From: Mesostigma viride
Lineage: Eukaryota > Streptophyta > Mesostigmatophyceae > Mesostigmatales > Mesostigmataceae
NCBI GenBank assembly: GCA_009746045.1
Contig: RPFO01000041.1
Span: forward strand, 10,029,908 to 10,093,907
Direction of reading: 5' to 3'
DNA length: 64,000 nt
Positions 54,661 through 64,000 of the stretch are shown piece by piece (position 1 is the first letter of the stretch; every line of letters starts with the position of its first letter). The notes beneath the pieces are model-generated. The model did not search any database, had not been told where the DNA came from, and saw nothing but the letters and a program-made list of their open reading frames with translations. Both the position numbers and the translations under genes were made by a program.

Positions 54661-55260
54661 TGAACCCAATGACACTTGATGGACCTGAATTAAGTTTTGT
54701 GCAATGTCTGAAATGATGATGATTAACATGCGCGCTTGTTTTCAGCCTCAACTGAGCACACCTGGCATGGGAAACTGCACTTGGAAATGTGGCGGAAATG
54801 CAAAAATCGCACATTTTTTCTCACATTTGGTAGCGAGCTGTCAATGAATGAAGTACAACGGACCTGAATTTTTGTGCAATGTCTACAATGATGATATTTA
54901 ATATGCTTGCAAGTTTCCAGCCCCAACTGAGCACATCTTGTATGAAAACTGTCATGAAATGTGTCTAAAAAACGCGAAAAACGCACATTTTTGCTAGCAT
55001 TTGGTGGCATTTTGTTACCAAATACAGTACGATGGACCTGATTTTTTGTGCCATGTCTACATTTATGATGTGCAATGTGATTGCAAATTTCCAGCCTCGA
55101 CTGAACACACCTTCTATGGAAACTGCAATGAGATGTGGTGAAACAGTGCGTTTTTGCTAGCATTTGGTGGCAGTTTGTCACCAAATGAGGTCAGATGACC
55201 ATGGGACCTGGTGCACAGTTGGTAGACATGAGCATTAGCCTACCTGCAAATAGCCAGGCC
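54661..55260. repeat. Diverged ~175-bp tandem repeat, inverted relative of the 184-bp satellite
   Basis: The landmark GGACCTGA(A/T)TT recurs near 54,680, 54,861 and 55,035, and degenerates near 55,205 (steps ~181, 174, 170). Units contain CCAGCC..CAACTGAGCACA and TGCTAGCATTTG, which match the reverse complement of the 184-bp monomer at the same spacing. Confidence 0.7.
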
Positions 55261-55489
55261 AGGAGCTCTTTATTTGCATACTAAGTGGTATTTGTTTATA
55301 TTAAAATCTGGAAAGTTGCTAAAAATAGACATGCCAAAAATAGACCAACCGATGTCGGAAAATTCTGGAAAGTCAAATTCCTTCTACTGGTGTCCTGGAC
55401 ATGCTGCCTACCAATATCTAGCATGTTTGGACTCAATTTGCTCCATGTAGGGCTTATAAGGGCATTTTTTGGCACTTTCATACCGTTGT

Positions 55490-56405
55490 GGAGGTGGCAC
55501 GGTGGCACGGTGGCACGGTGGCATGGTGGCTCCATGGATAACAATTGCATGTGCAAAGGTGTGTTCTGATCAGGCACTCCGCAAAGGTGAAAACCATTTG
55601 CGTTCAGTGCCGGGCCGCGGAAAACGCGGAAAAACGGAAAGGTGTGTGTTTATATGCAATTTGAGGTGCAACGGTGCAACGGTGCAACGGTGCCACGGTG
55701 CCACGGTGGCACGGTGCCAAGGTGGCACGGTGGCACGATGCCACGATGCAACGGTGTCATGAGCATGTCTAGGTAACCCTTGCATGACCCATTACCCTTG
55801 ATAAATCCCAATGGATAACCAATGCACGTGCAAAGACGTGTGTTTATATGCAATTTAAGGTGCAACGGTGCAACGGTGCAACGGTGCAACGGTGCAACGG
55901 TGCAACGGTGCAACGGTGTCATGAGCATCTAGGTAACCCTTGCATGACCCATCCACCTACATAAAACCCATGGATAACAATTGCATGTGCAAAGGTGTGT
56001 GTTTATATGCAATTTGAGGTGCAACGGTGCAACGGTGCAACGGTGCAACGGTGCAACGGTGCACGGTGCCAAGGTGGCACGGTGGCACGATGCCACGATG
56101 CAACGGTGTCATGAGCATGTCTAGGTAACCCTTGCATGACCCATTACCCTAGATAGATCCCAATGGATAACCATTGTATGTGCAAAGGTGTGTGTTTATA
56201 TGCAATTTGAGGTGCAACGGTGCAACGGTGCAACGGTGCAACGGCGCCACGGTGGCACGGTGTCATGAGCATCTAGGTAACCCTTGCATGACCCATCCAC
56301 CTACATAAATCCCATGGATAACCATTGCATGTGCAAAGGTGTGTGCATATATGCAATTTGAGGTGCAACGGTGCAACGGTGCAACGGTGCAACGGTGCAA
56401 CGGCC
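55490..56405. repeat. 9-bp minisatellite (GTGCAACGG)n, right arm of TIR2
   Basis: Five blocks of GTGCAACGG/GTGGCACGG units, separated by a ~100-bp spacer with GTGTTTATATGCAATTTGAG. Reverse complement of the left-arm minisatellite. Confidence 0.88.
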
Positions 56406-56520
56406 GCCGACGAACTTTTTTTTCCTCAAAGACTTTAGTTGACCCTTTAAATGCATGAAAATGCAACTTTCAAAACTGAAGTACAATTTGAAAAATGTAG
56501 TACAATTCCAGGTGTGCTTA

Positions 56521-56883
56521 GGGGGGGGAATGCGGTCTTGGCTGAACGGACTCTCGTTCAGCCAGGTGCCTGGGGCTGTGGCCTCGGGCATCCGGGCTGG
56601 CGGGGCCTGGGCTAGGTCCACGTTTTTTCTCGAAGCACCCCGGGTCTATGGGGAGACGGCCATAGCGGTACCGACTCGGGGCCCCGAGAGGGGTCATGAT
56701 AGGCTGGCCGTGCGCAATCGCAGTGCAAATGCGCTGGGCCTTTTTGGGCCTGGCCATGCATCCACAGCCGCCGGGCACACGCCTCCCGATGTGAGGGGGC
56801 TCCCGTTTTGCGGCAGGGCGGTCACTTGTGACAACGAGCAAGGTGGAGTGCGGCTTCAAGGGAAAGCCAGGGCGGGGGTGATT
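56521..56883 (+). other. SDR2 internal region, right half
   Basis: GC-rich, no recognised domain. Joins 47,417 if TIR2 is left out. Confidence 0.4.
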
Positions 56884-57010
56884 GGGCAACGTACTTCATG
56901 AAGGGCCTTGAACGGCGTGCCTCCGGGCATGTCAATAGTGTCACAAATATGCTTCCACTTATTGTTTTAATGAAGATGCTGGTTTTTGTGGGAGCTACGT
57001 GGGACATGAA
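56884..57010 (+). repeat. SDR2 repeat B1
   Basis: 127 bp, directly followed by A2; matches 57,462-57,588. Confidence 0.88.
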
Positions 57011-57428
57011 TCGGGGTTCTTTGAACGGAGTTTCTTCTATACGTGAATGCGGGAACAAGAGGCCGCTGGATGAGCGGCTTATATGTCGTAGTGTTTTCTC
57101 GTAGCTGTTTGGCTAGAGCTTTTGTGATTAGTAGATGCAGTATAGTGCATGGTTGAAAAATGAATTAAATAAAATGTGCGTTCCGCGCTTGGGTTGATTA
57201 TACCCGGGCGGAACGGGGCGTGAGGTGCAGTGCCCCTGAAAAGAACAACCTACGCATTATTTAATACTAGCCGTGCAGATTCGGGATATTCTACCCCCGG
57301 TCTGTACGGTTAGCGTCTTACTAGCATCACTGAACATAAGGGTTTAATGACGTCAGTTAGCTAGGGATAAGGGAGGTTTTGCGACTAAAAGCCGCTCTGG
57401 CTGGTTTTGTCGGCCTCTTTCTTTGCTC
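57011..57428 (+). repeat. SDR2 repeat A2
   Basis: 418-bp second A copy. Confidence 0.88.
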
Positions 57429-57461
57429 CCCACCCACCCACCCTTGTCTTGGTTGCCTCTA

Positions 57462-57588
57462 GGGCAACGTACTTCATGAAGGGCCTTGAACGGCGTGCCT
57501 CCGGGCATGTCAATAGTGTCACAAATATGCTTCCACTTATTGTTTTAATGAAGATGCTGGTTTTTGTGGGAGCTACGTGGGACATGAA
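57462..57588 (+). repeat. SDR2 repeat B2
   Basis: Right end of SDR2. The connector before it (57,429-57,461) is C/T-rich and ends CTCTAG, as in SDR1. Confidence 0.88.
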
Positions 57589-58718
<1,130 letters not shown>

Positions 58719-59176
58719 ATCATTCATGCATCCGTTCATTCATGCATGCATCCACTCGTTCATTAACATGCCTCCGTTGGTCAGGGGTTCAAAATGATGC
58801 AACAGACACCAGAAAAGGGAGAAGGAGCCGCCTCCCCAACGTGCCGCCCGGCGACGGCAGCGATGGGCCCAGGGGGGTTACGGTGCGCTTTGTCTTGTTC
58901 GCCGGGGTGCGCCGGCGGGGTGCGGGCACTTAAATTCAAGAGCAATAGCACAAGCAATGTCATGATTCCAAACGCCAAGAATTCTGCACTTATTGTAATA
59001 TACCTTTGGTAAAATAACAGCCGGATTTCCCCTGTCATAAATTTACCTCAGGTTTCGCAGTTGCACGGTCGGCTTCATCATCCGAAGCACCAGAGGCAAG
59101 TATTCTCTCAAGTTCATTCACTGCGCCCCTGTGATACACGGTCGCTTGCATTTTCTTCCTTTCTTCATCATCTACA
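58719..59176. other. Non-coding stretch
   Basis: Short CATTCATGCATC-type repeats to 58,770, then unique sequence up to the G LTR. No gene seen. Confidence 0.3.
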
Positions 59177-59760
59177 TGTTACGTCCCTGCCCAGACACAC
59201 CTAGCCTGAGCTACGTAGCGAAAGACCCTCCTTGCCGGAATTAGGAATAATTCAAGATAGCCTAAAGTAGGTTGCGCTTCACGACGTGAGTCGTGAGATA
59301 TCTGGCATCACGGCTTAATGCCAAGCTAATTAGTTCACACTTATATTGGCTAGCAATACCAATTACAAATGGATAATGCCCCGGGCTCAATGTGTAGGCG
59401 TATTCGCACTTATCATTCATTAAACCAAGAGGACGAGACTCTCGTCCTCGGACCAATTTAACCTAGGTTGGTTGCGGCGCAGATACACGCCAATTTCCCT
59501 AGAACAATCCGAGTCACTCATTCCACGTAGGATCCGGGCCGACATCGACCCTCAACTATAGGATCCACGCCTAGAACCACTGACAGACTCAGAACCGGCG
59601 CGGCGCCACAGCGCCGGCCCCTAAAAGGACAACCTAGGACCAAAATAACTAGTCCAATTCACACAATAGCCAAGGTCCGTAAAACCCAAGTCCAATAGAC
59701 CAAACAGCCTTAGTAATTTATTCCATTGTTACGTCCGGCCAAAAGGGCAGGGACGTAACA
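59177..59760 (-). repeat. Element G 3' LTR (Ty3/gypsy chromovirus)
   Basis: 584 bp with TG...CA ends and a 16-bp perfect inverted terminus TGTTACGTCCCTGCCC/GGGCAGGGACGTAACA. Adjacent purine tract on the right. Confidence 0.85.
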
Positions 59761-59776
59761 CTCCTCCCCCCCATGG
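59761..59776 (-). promoter_or_regulatory. Element G polypurine tract
   Basis: Minus-strand GGGGGGGAGGAG immediately upstream of the 3' LTR. Confidence 0.8.
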
Positions 59777-59979
59777 GGGTCGGTAGTCCCTACCGTACAA
59801 GTTAGATTGGAAAAACAACGCTACTATAAGAGTACTATGTCCCAACCTCGGTTCACCCGCAGGTTAGTAATGCCAGTTCCTCTAGAAGTTGATACACAGG
59901 ACCAACTCTGACGTAGTAGTAAGACTCTGATGGTGACTGGATCAATCCGCTATCCGTCACGAAAAACTATTCTAACCAC

Positions 59980-60312
59980 TTAGCGTCCGCCGCTAGTGGC
60001 ACGTCGCTGCGACAGGACTTCAGTGAAGGCCCTACGCCCCGCGTGGGTCATCTGTGAAGTCATCACCCCAGGGTGCGAACACAGGTCAATCTCAAAAGCC
60101 ACTTGGTAGGGGGACACCTTCTGCCGACCCAGCCGGGACAGCTCCACCCACGACCCTCTGGGCCACAGAGACAGGAACCCAGCGAGGTACTGGGGATGGG
60201 TGAACATGAGCGTCAACGCCGACCGATCCACCACCCCACAACGGTGCTCGCGAACAAAGTGCACCCCCATCAGGAAAACCTCCATACGCACGTGATCATC
60301 GTTGATCGACAC
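59980..60312 (-). CDS. Element G extra 3' ORF, C-terminal piece
   Basis: 110-residue frame starting MSINDDHVRMEVFLMG. The FTHPQYLAGFLSLWPRGSW segment parallels element H's 3' ORF. Probably one protein with the 60,345-60,977 frame, separated by a frameshift or short spacer. Function unknown. Confidence 0.5.
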   Translation of the reverse strand: MSINDDHVRMEVFLMGVHFVREHRCGVVDRSALTLMFTHPQYLAGFLSLWPRGSWVELSRLGRQKVSPYQVAFEIDLCSHPGVMTSQMTHAGRRAFTEVLSQRRATSGGR

Positions 60313-60344
60313 CGCCGGGCCCTACAATATCGGGCGCCACCAGA

Positions 60345-60977
60345 TTAAGAAAGGCACTCCCCCTCTGGAGCCACCTTGGGAGGCGTCACCACGTGCTTCA
60401 CCCCATCGACCTGATAGCGCCAATCCCACCAGTCTTCGGACCCGAACCGCACAATATGCCCCACCGCAGCGGGGAAACGAGGGTCGTCGGGTTGCGGCAG
60501 GGGCAGGGGAACCTGGGGCAGAAAGGTGATCTCTACCTGTTCCCAGTAAGCCCCGCGATCCACAGCGAACCAAGGACCCGCGTGAAACACCAGAGGAGCA
60601 GGTAGGTGCGTACCCGGGGGAACCTGAAAAGCCGGAGGTCCCTCGAATGTCACACAAAGCTTCTCCGTGCGCGGTCCTGGCCCACCATGTCTCACCACTC
60701 TGCCCGGTACCGGCCGTATGAAGTCCCCCAATGACCACTCCTCGTGAGATGACCCAGGAGCTCTGGAAGCCGCATCATAGCCCACTGAGGTGGCTGCAGA
60801 ATGATCGCCTTGACGACCGTGCTGGACCATCAGGCGCTGTATCAGGTCCTGTCCTGATTGTACCGCAGCTACGAGCGCTTCCAAGCGCATCACGGGCTCC
60901 GCTGGTACCAGAATGCCGTTCCGCTGGGATCCTCTGCGGCCCGAGGTCGCGTCTCTGCCATGGTGTGTGTGAGGCAC
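60345..60977 (-). CDS. Element G extra 3' ORF, middle piece
   Basis: 210-residue frame between the chromodomain and the LTR: MRLEALVAAVQSGQDLIQRLM (helical), then a Pro/Trp-rich region (FEGPPAFQVPPGTHLP, IVRFGSEDWWDWRYQVDG). Loosely similar to the N-terminal part of H's 3' ORF. No domain recognised and no membrane segment. Confidence 0.5.
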   Translation of the reverse strand: MPHTHHGRDATSGRRGSQRNGILVPAEPVMRLEALVAAVQSGQDLIQRLMVQHGRQGDHSAATSVGYDAASRAPGSSHEEWSLGDFIRPVPGRVVRHGGPGPRTEKLCVTFEGPPAFQVPPGTHLPAPLVFHAGPWFAVDRGAYWEQVEITFLPQVPLPLPQPDDPRFPAAVGHIVRFGSEDWWDWRYQVDGVKHVVTPPKVAPEGECLS

Positions 60978-62510
60978 GGTTCCTCCGCGGAAGGGTGCGA
61001 GGGTCGACCCGACGAAGTGGGCCGGATGTGTCCCTCCGCAGGACGTGGCATTGATGAGCCGGCTGGTGCAGGCCGGGGACGTGGTTCCAGGGAGACTAGG
61101 AAGGTAGGCTCCGGTGGTTCCAAGGAGACAAGGAAGGTAGGCTCCTCTTGGCCCGCATCCGTCGGAGGACCTAAGGGGGCCACAACCGGGGGCTCGCCCC
61201 CGGCCGGCTGTTCTGTCCTAGCCGGAGCAGCTCCCGTCGTATCCGACCGCGGTCGCCGAGACTCTCGCTCCAATTCCACCGCCGACCCCCACGTGCGCTC
61301 CCAGTGCCGATCAGCCGGGCGACGAGGTGGTGGTGACGCGGCGAGCAGGGCGTACCTCCGTTCCCGAGTCCGAACGGGAACGCGAGCGCGATGACGGTGA
61401 GGGCGAGCGCCGACGTGCAGGCCGGTCTGGAGCACGCCGAGAAGCTGGTTGGCTGCCCCGCCCCAACCCGTGGACCGCGGGCGAGACCCTCGCCCAGAGG
61501 GGCGCCCCCAGCCCATCGCCGGCGGTGGCGCCTCGAAACGCGTCACAGGACGATGTCCTGCGCCGCCCTCCAAGGAGCCCCCAGAAGGTGGATCCCTTGG
61601 AGGAGGACGAGGAAGAGGGCGGGGAGGGTAGTCATCAGAATCGGAGTCGTCACCCTCGCTCCCATCATCCTGGTCCTCGTCGTCCATCGCCACGATGCGA
61701 TCCAGGGCCTGCCGTAACGAGTACTGACCCGCGCGCATACACTTCTCGCCCCGCAACGCCCCTTCAACGGGAGGTATCGAGGAAAGTAGTTCTCCAGATG
61801 CTTCCGCACCTCGGGTGGAATTAGGAGGAGCAACAGCCGTGGAAATACCAGACCTGCATCCAGCGTGTTCACGCACGCATGACACAGGCACTCCCGCTCA
61901 TGGGTTTCCCAGTCGATACCGACCACCACGCCGTCGCGCTCGGCGGTGCGGGTCTCGATCTTGAACCCCACATTTCTCTCGCACGAACCATCGAAAATCC
62001 TCCAGCTTAGCGGGGCCGACCCGCGCCAGAATGGAATCGGCGCGGAGATCTGACGGCATCTGGTTACGGCGCCGACGACGCCGCTCCACCAAGTCACCCG
62101 CCCGACCATAGTCGCGCACGAACACCGGGGGTTAAATGTCTCCTCATTCAGCTCCTTCACTAGCTGCAGCGCGCGCGCGTCCGGAGCTCGGGTCTGGACG
62201 ACGTCTCGTGCCGGCCACCACCTCCCGAGCCCCCGGCCCTTAAGCACCCCTTCGGACTGCAGGCTCTCCGCGAGCTGTCTGCATCCTGTCATCCTGTTCT
62301 GGTAGAGGGGCCTCCGGGTAATCTGTCGTGTCCATGTCCACCAGATCTTCCTCACTCGACTCCCCGTCTACTACCCGGATTCCTGCCTCTACGGCCTCCG
62401 CGGCGCTGGCGGAAGTCTGGCCCCTGGGAAGCGCCTCCGCGGCGTCCCCCTGCACGGCCCACACACCACAAGCCAAGGCGTTAGTCGGCGTGTACCTGGT
62501 ACCCGGCTCA
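60890..62510 (-). pseudogene. Element G extra 3' ORF region, N-terminal pieces (frameshifted)
   Basis: Three frames follow the chromodomain. A Glu/Asp-containing segment lies at 62,500-62,240 (GESSEEDLVDMDTTD). A Cys/Arg-rich segment at ~62,180-61,810 includes CERNVGFKIETRT, ECLCHACVN and LIPPEVRKHLENYFPR. A disordered acidic then Pro/Arg-rich segment runs 61,700-60,890 (MDDEDQDDGSEGDD). They read like one long, low-complexity-bearing protein broken by frameshifts. CLCHAC could be half a metal site. Unknown function. Confidence 0.45.
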
Positions 62511-62559
62511 CACCTCACTCTCACCCTACACCGTACACCGTTATACCGCATGTGGCCTA

Positions 62560-64000
62560 TTAATGCAATTGGTGTGTCTTCTTGTACGCTTCCAATAAGC
62601 GGGCGCAACCCGCTAACTCAGTAGAAGTGCGCCAGGAGTCCTCAGACTCATGCTGCGCGAATCGCCATCGCACACGGTACTGTCGCTGGGTCCCCCGACC
62701 TCGTTTGACATCCGGTGTCCCACGATCGCTGCCACCTCATCCTCCTGTTCCCCGTGTCCGGATTGAACTCCAACGGGGCCGGGGGATTGACCCGACCCTG
62801 AATGGTGTTCTGGTGGTACAACTTGAGCTGGTCACGATGGAAACGGTTGGACGTGAGGTTCCATGACACTGGGACGTCCACCTGGAACATGACGTCGTCA
62901 AACTTGGTGAGAACCTTGTAGGGGCCCAGGAACATGGGACGAAGCTTAGTCTTCAGCTCCTTCTCCACCTTGTGTGAGAATCGTCCGATCTGTGGGCCCT
63001 CCACCAGGACCCAATCGCCCACCTCAATGGACGGCGCCCGGTTATCCCGCTTGCCGGCTGTCCTCTCCAGATACCGCTCGGTCGCGGCGCGGTAGCCCTG
63101 GACTGCACTGTTATGAGCCTGGTGCATCCGCTGCAGCAAGCGATCAACCCCCTGGCGTGTGTCCAGCTTGACCTGATCCTCTCCAGTCCGGGGCTCATAA
63201 GCAGTCGGGAGGCGTGAGAGGGTGCCTGCCAGAGTTGAGGAAAAAGGGGGTAAATCCGTGGGCGGCCTGGGGGCATTGTTCAGGGAGAACTCCACCAAGC
63301 CCAGAAGTTCCTCCCAATTGCTGCCCACCGCGTCGGTGTAGTGTCGCATGGTCTCTGCACTGTGCGGTTCAACCGCTCCACCAGATGTGACGACGAACTG
63401 TGGTAGGCCGTGCCCAGCGACACCTTGGTGCCCAGCCGTTCGAAAAACTCCTGCCAGAATTTGGCCGTGAAGAGCTTGTCGCGGTCGGAGATGAACTGTC
63501 GGCTGAGCCCGTGGAACCGGAACACGTGCGTCAGGTATATCTTGGCGCACTCCTCCGCAGTGAGGTCGGCCGGACACGGGGCCAAGTGACACATGCGCGT
63601 CAGGCGGTCCACGAACACCAGGACCATGCTGTTGCCGCTCTTCGCCTTCTTGAACGGGCCGATGAAGTCCATCATGATAGAATCCCAAGGACCCATCGGA
63701 TCAGGTAACGTCTTGGGGACGGCTTGCGAGCCCGTGTTCCTGGACTTCATGATCTGGCACGAGGGGCACTGGCGCACATATGTCTCAATATACTCCTTCA
63801 TCCCTGGCCAGTAGAAATGTTTGCGGGCCCGAGGATAAAGACGGTGGCTTCCTTGATGTCCGCCTAGAAGCGAATCGTGGAGCTCGTGAAGCAAGGCGGC
63901 CCTACAAAGCTCCGGGACATACAGCCGCCATTCCTCCGGCTGGACACTCACGAACAGGCGTCCCCTGGAACTTGCAAGGGTAGGCACCCATCTGCGGGGA
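62560..64000 (-). pseudogene. pol: Element G integrase with GPY/F module and chromodomain
   Basis: Ty3/gypsy integrase entering from the right edge. H-x-x-H/C-x2-C zinc domain (ELHDSLLGGHQG; CPSCQ near 63,760), core with MMDFIGP, ISDRDKLF and SSSHLVERLNRTV giving D-D-E. A frameshift lies near 63,365; then EEL..VEFSLNNAP and a GPY/F-type module (LRPMFLGPYKVL, FHRDQLKLYH, 62,830-62,960). After a further frameshift near 62,690 a chromodomain-like end (VRWRFAQHESEDSWR, CARLLEAYKK) stops near 62,560. Chromodomains steer such elements to modified histones. RT lies outside the window. Confidence 0.85.

Larger units (their letters stand above)
47420..56518. mobile_element. TIR2: complete 9.1-kb satellite-bearing TIR element
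   Basis: Bounded by TA (47,418-47,419; 56,519-56,520). Inverted ends are GGCACACCTGGAATTGTACT on the left and AGCACACCTGGAATTGTACT on the right. The left arm is 9-bp minisatellite then 184-bp satellite. The right arm is a diverged satellite then 9-bp minisatellite, both in inverted orientation. The middle has microsatellites, a 474-bp palindrome and two LINE fragments. No transposase. TA duplication would fit Tc1/mariner-type mobility; architecture resembles foldback elements. Confidence 0.65.
46518..57588 (+). mobile_element. SDR2: second split-direct-repeat element, carrying TIR2 inside
   Basis: A1 (46,518-46,935) - internal - B1 (56,884-57,010) - A2 (57,011-57,428) - pyrimidine-rich connector - B2 (57,462-57,588). 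The A copies are 418 bp and the B copies 127 bp. A begins TCGGGGTTCTTTGAACGGAG, homologous to SDR1. The flanks CCTAGTA and ATTGTTTTT join exactly as in the uninterrupted copy at 50,986-51,001, so there is no target duplication or loss. Net size is ~2 kb without TIR2. No RT or recombinase frame. Confidence 0.78.

Noticed and set aside
46518-57588. SDR elements as Helitrons
   Set aside because: They start with TC, but the 3' end lacks CTRR and a terminal hairpin, insertion is not between A and T, and the A/B split repeats fit tyrosine-recombinase elements better.

Overview
The window looks like nuclear DNA of a eukaryote with a large, repeat-driven genome. Most of it is retrotransposons, DNA transposons and satellites stacked inside one another. 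No host gene, rRNA or functional tRNA could be supported. A green-alga or wider green-lineage host is my best guess. It rests on Kangaroo/PAT-like split-direct-repeat elements, a LINE with a C-terminal PD-(D/E)XK nuclease and chromodomain Ty3/gypsy elements, and it stays low confidence.

Region 1 (1-20,300) holds divergent Ty1/copia elements. Element A (minus strand, running off the left edge, 5' LTR ending at 11,671) is split in its gag by element B (790-9,136, 5-bp target duplication CATCC). A itself sits in a plus-strand gag fragment, D. A fourth element, I (minus, LTR 13,554-14,136), abuts E, a plus-strand element of a related lineage. E's reverse transcriptase is interrupted by a 780-bp foldback element carrying tRNA-like B boxes.

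Region 2 (20,300-41,918): a TTAA-flanked noncoding element J (21,076-22,793); a gypsy-like gag F split by copia element C (24,781-36,396, target duplication GATAC); and inside C a second TTAA element that was itself hit by a 5'-truncated LINE. Next comes TTAA element K, interrupted by a 1.8-kb split-direct-repeat element, SDR1.

Region 3 (41,919-64,000): gypsy element H (3' LTR and a 3' extra ORF) is cut by a long noncoding terminal-inverted-repeat element, TIR1. TIR1 contains 9-bp minisatellites, a 184-bp satellite and three-part microsatellites. TIR1 is split by SDR2 (46,518-57,588). SDR2 contains a second, full-length 9.1-kb copy, TIR2. TIR2's satellite carries two LINE insertions at the same palindrome. 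The right end is a minus-strand chromovirus, G.

The copia elements A, B and C share a layout I do not recognise from described families: an extra ORF (ORF1) just inside the 5' LTR, then Gag, an in-frame UGA, then a Pol in the order integrase - retropepsin-like domain - reverse transcriptase - RNase H. In E the integrase, protease-like, RT, RNase H order is the same. Canonical Ty1/copia Pol puts protease before integrase. That layout, the SDR pair with an empty site in the same window, and the satellite-carrying TIR elements are the observations most worth following up.
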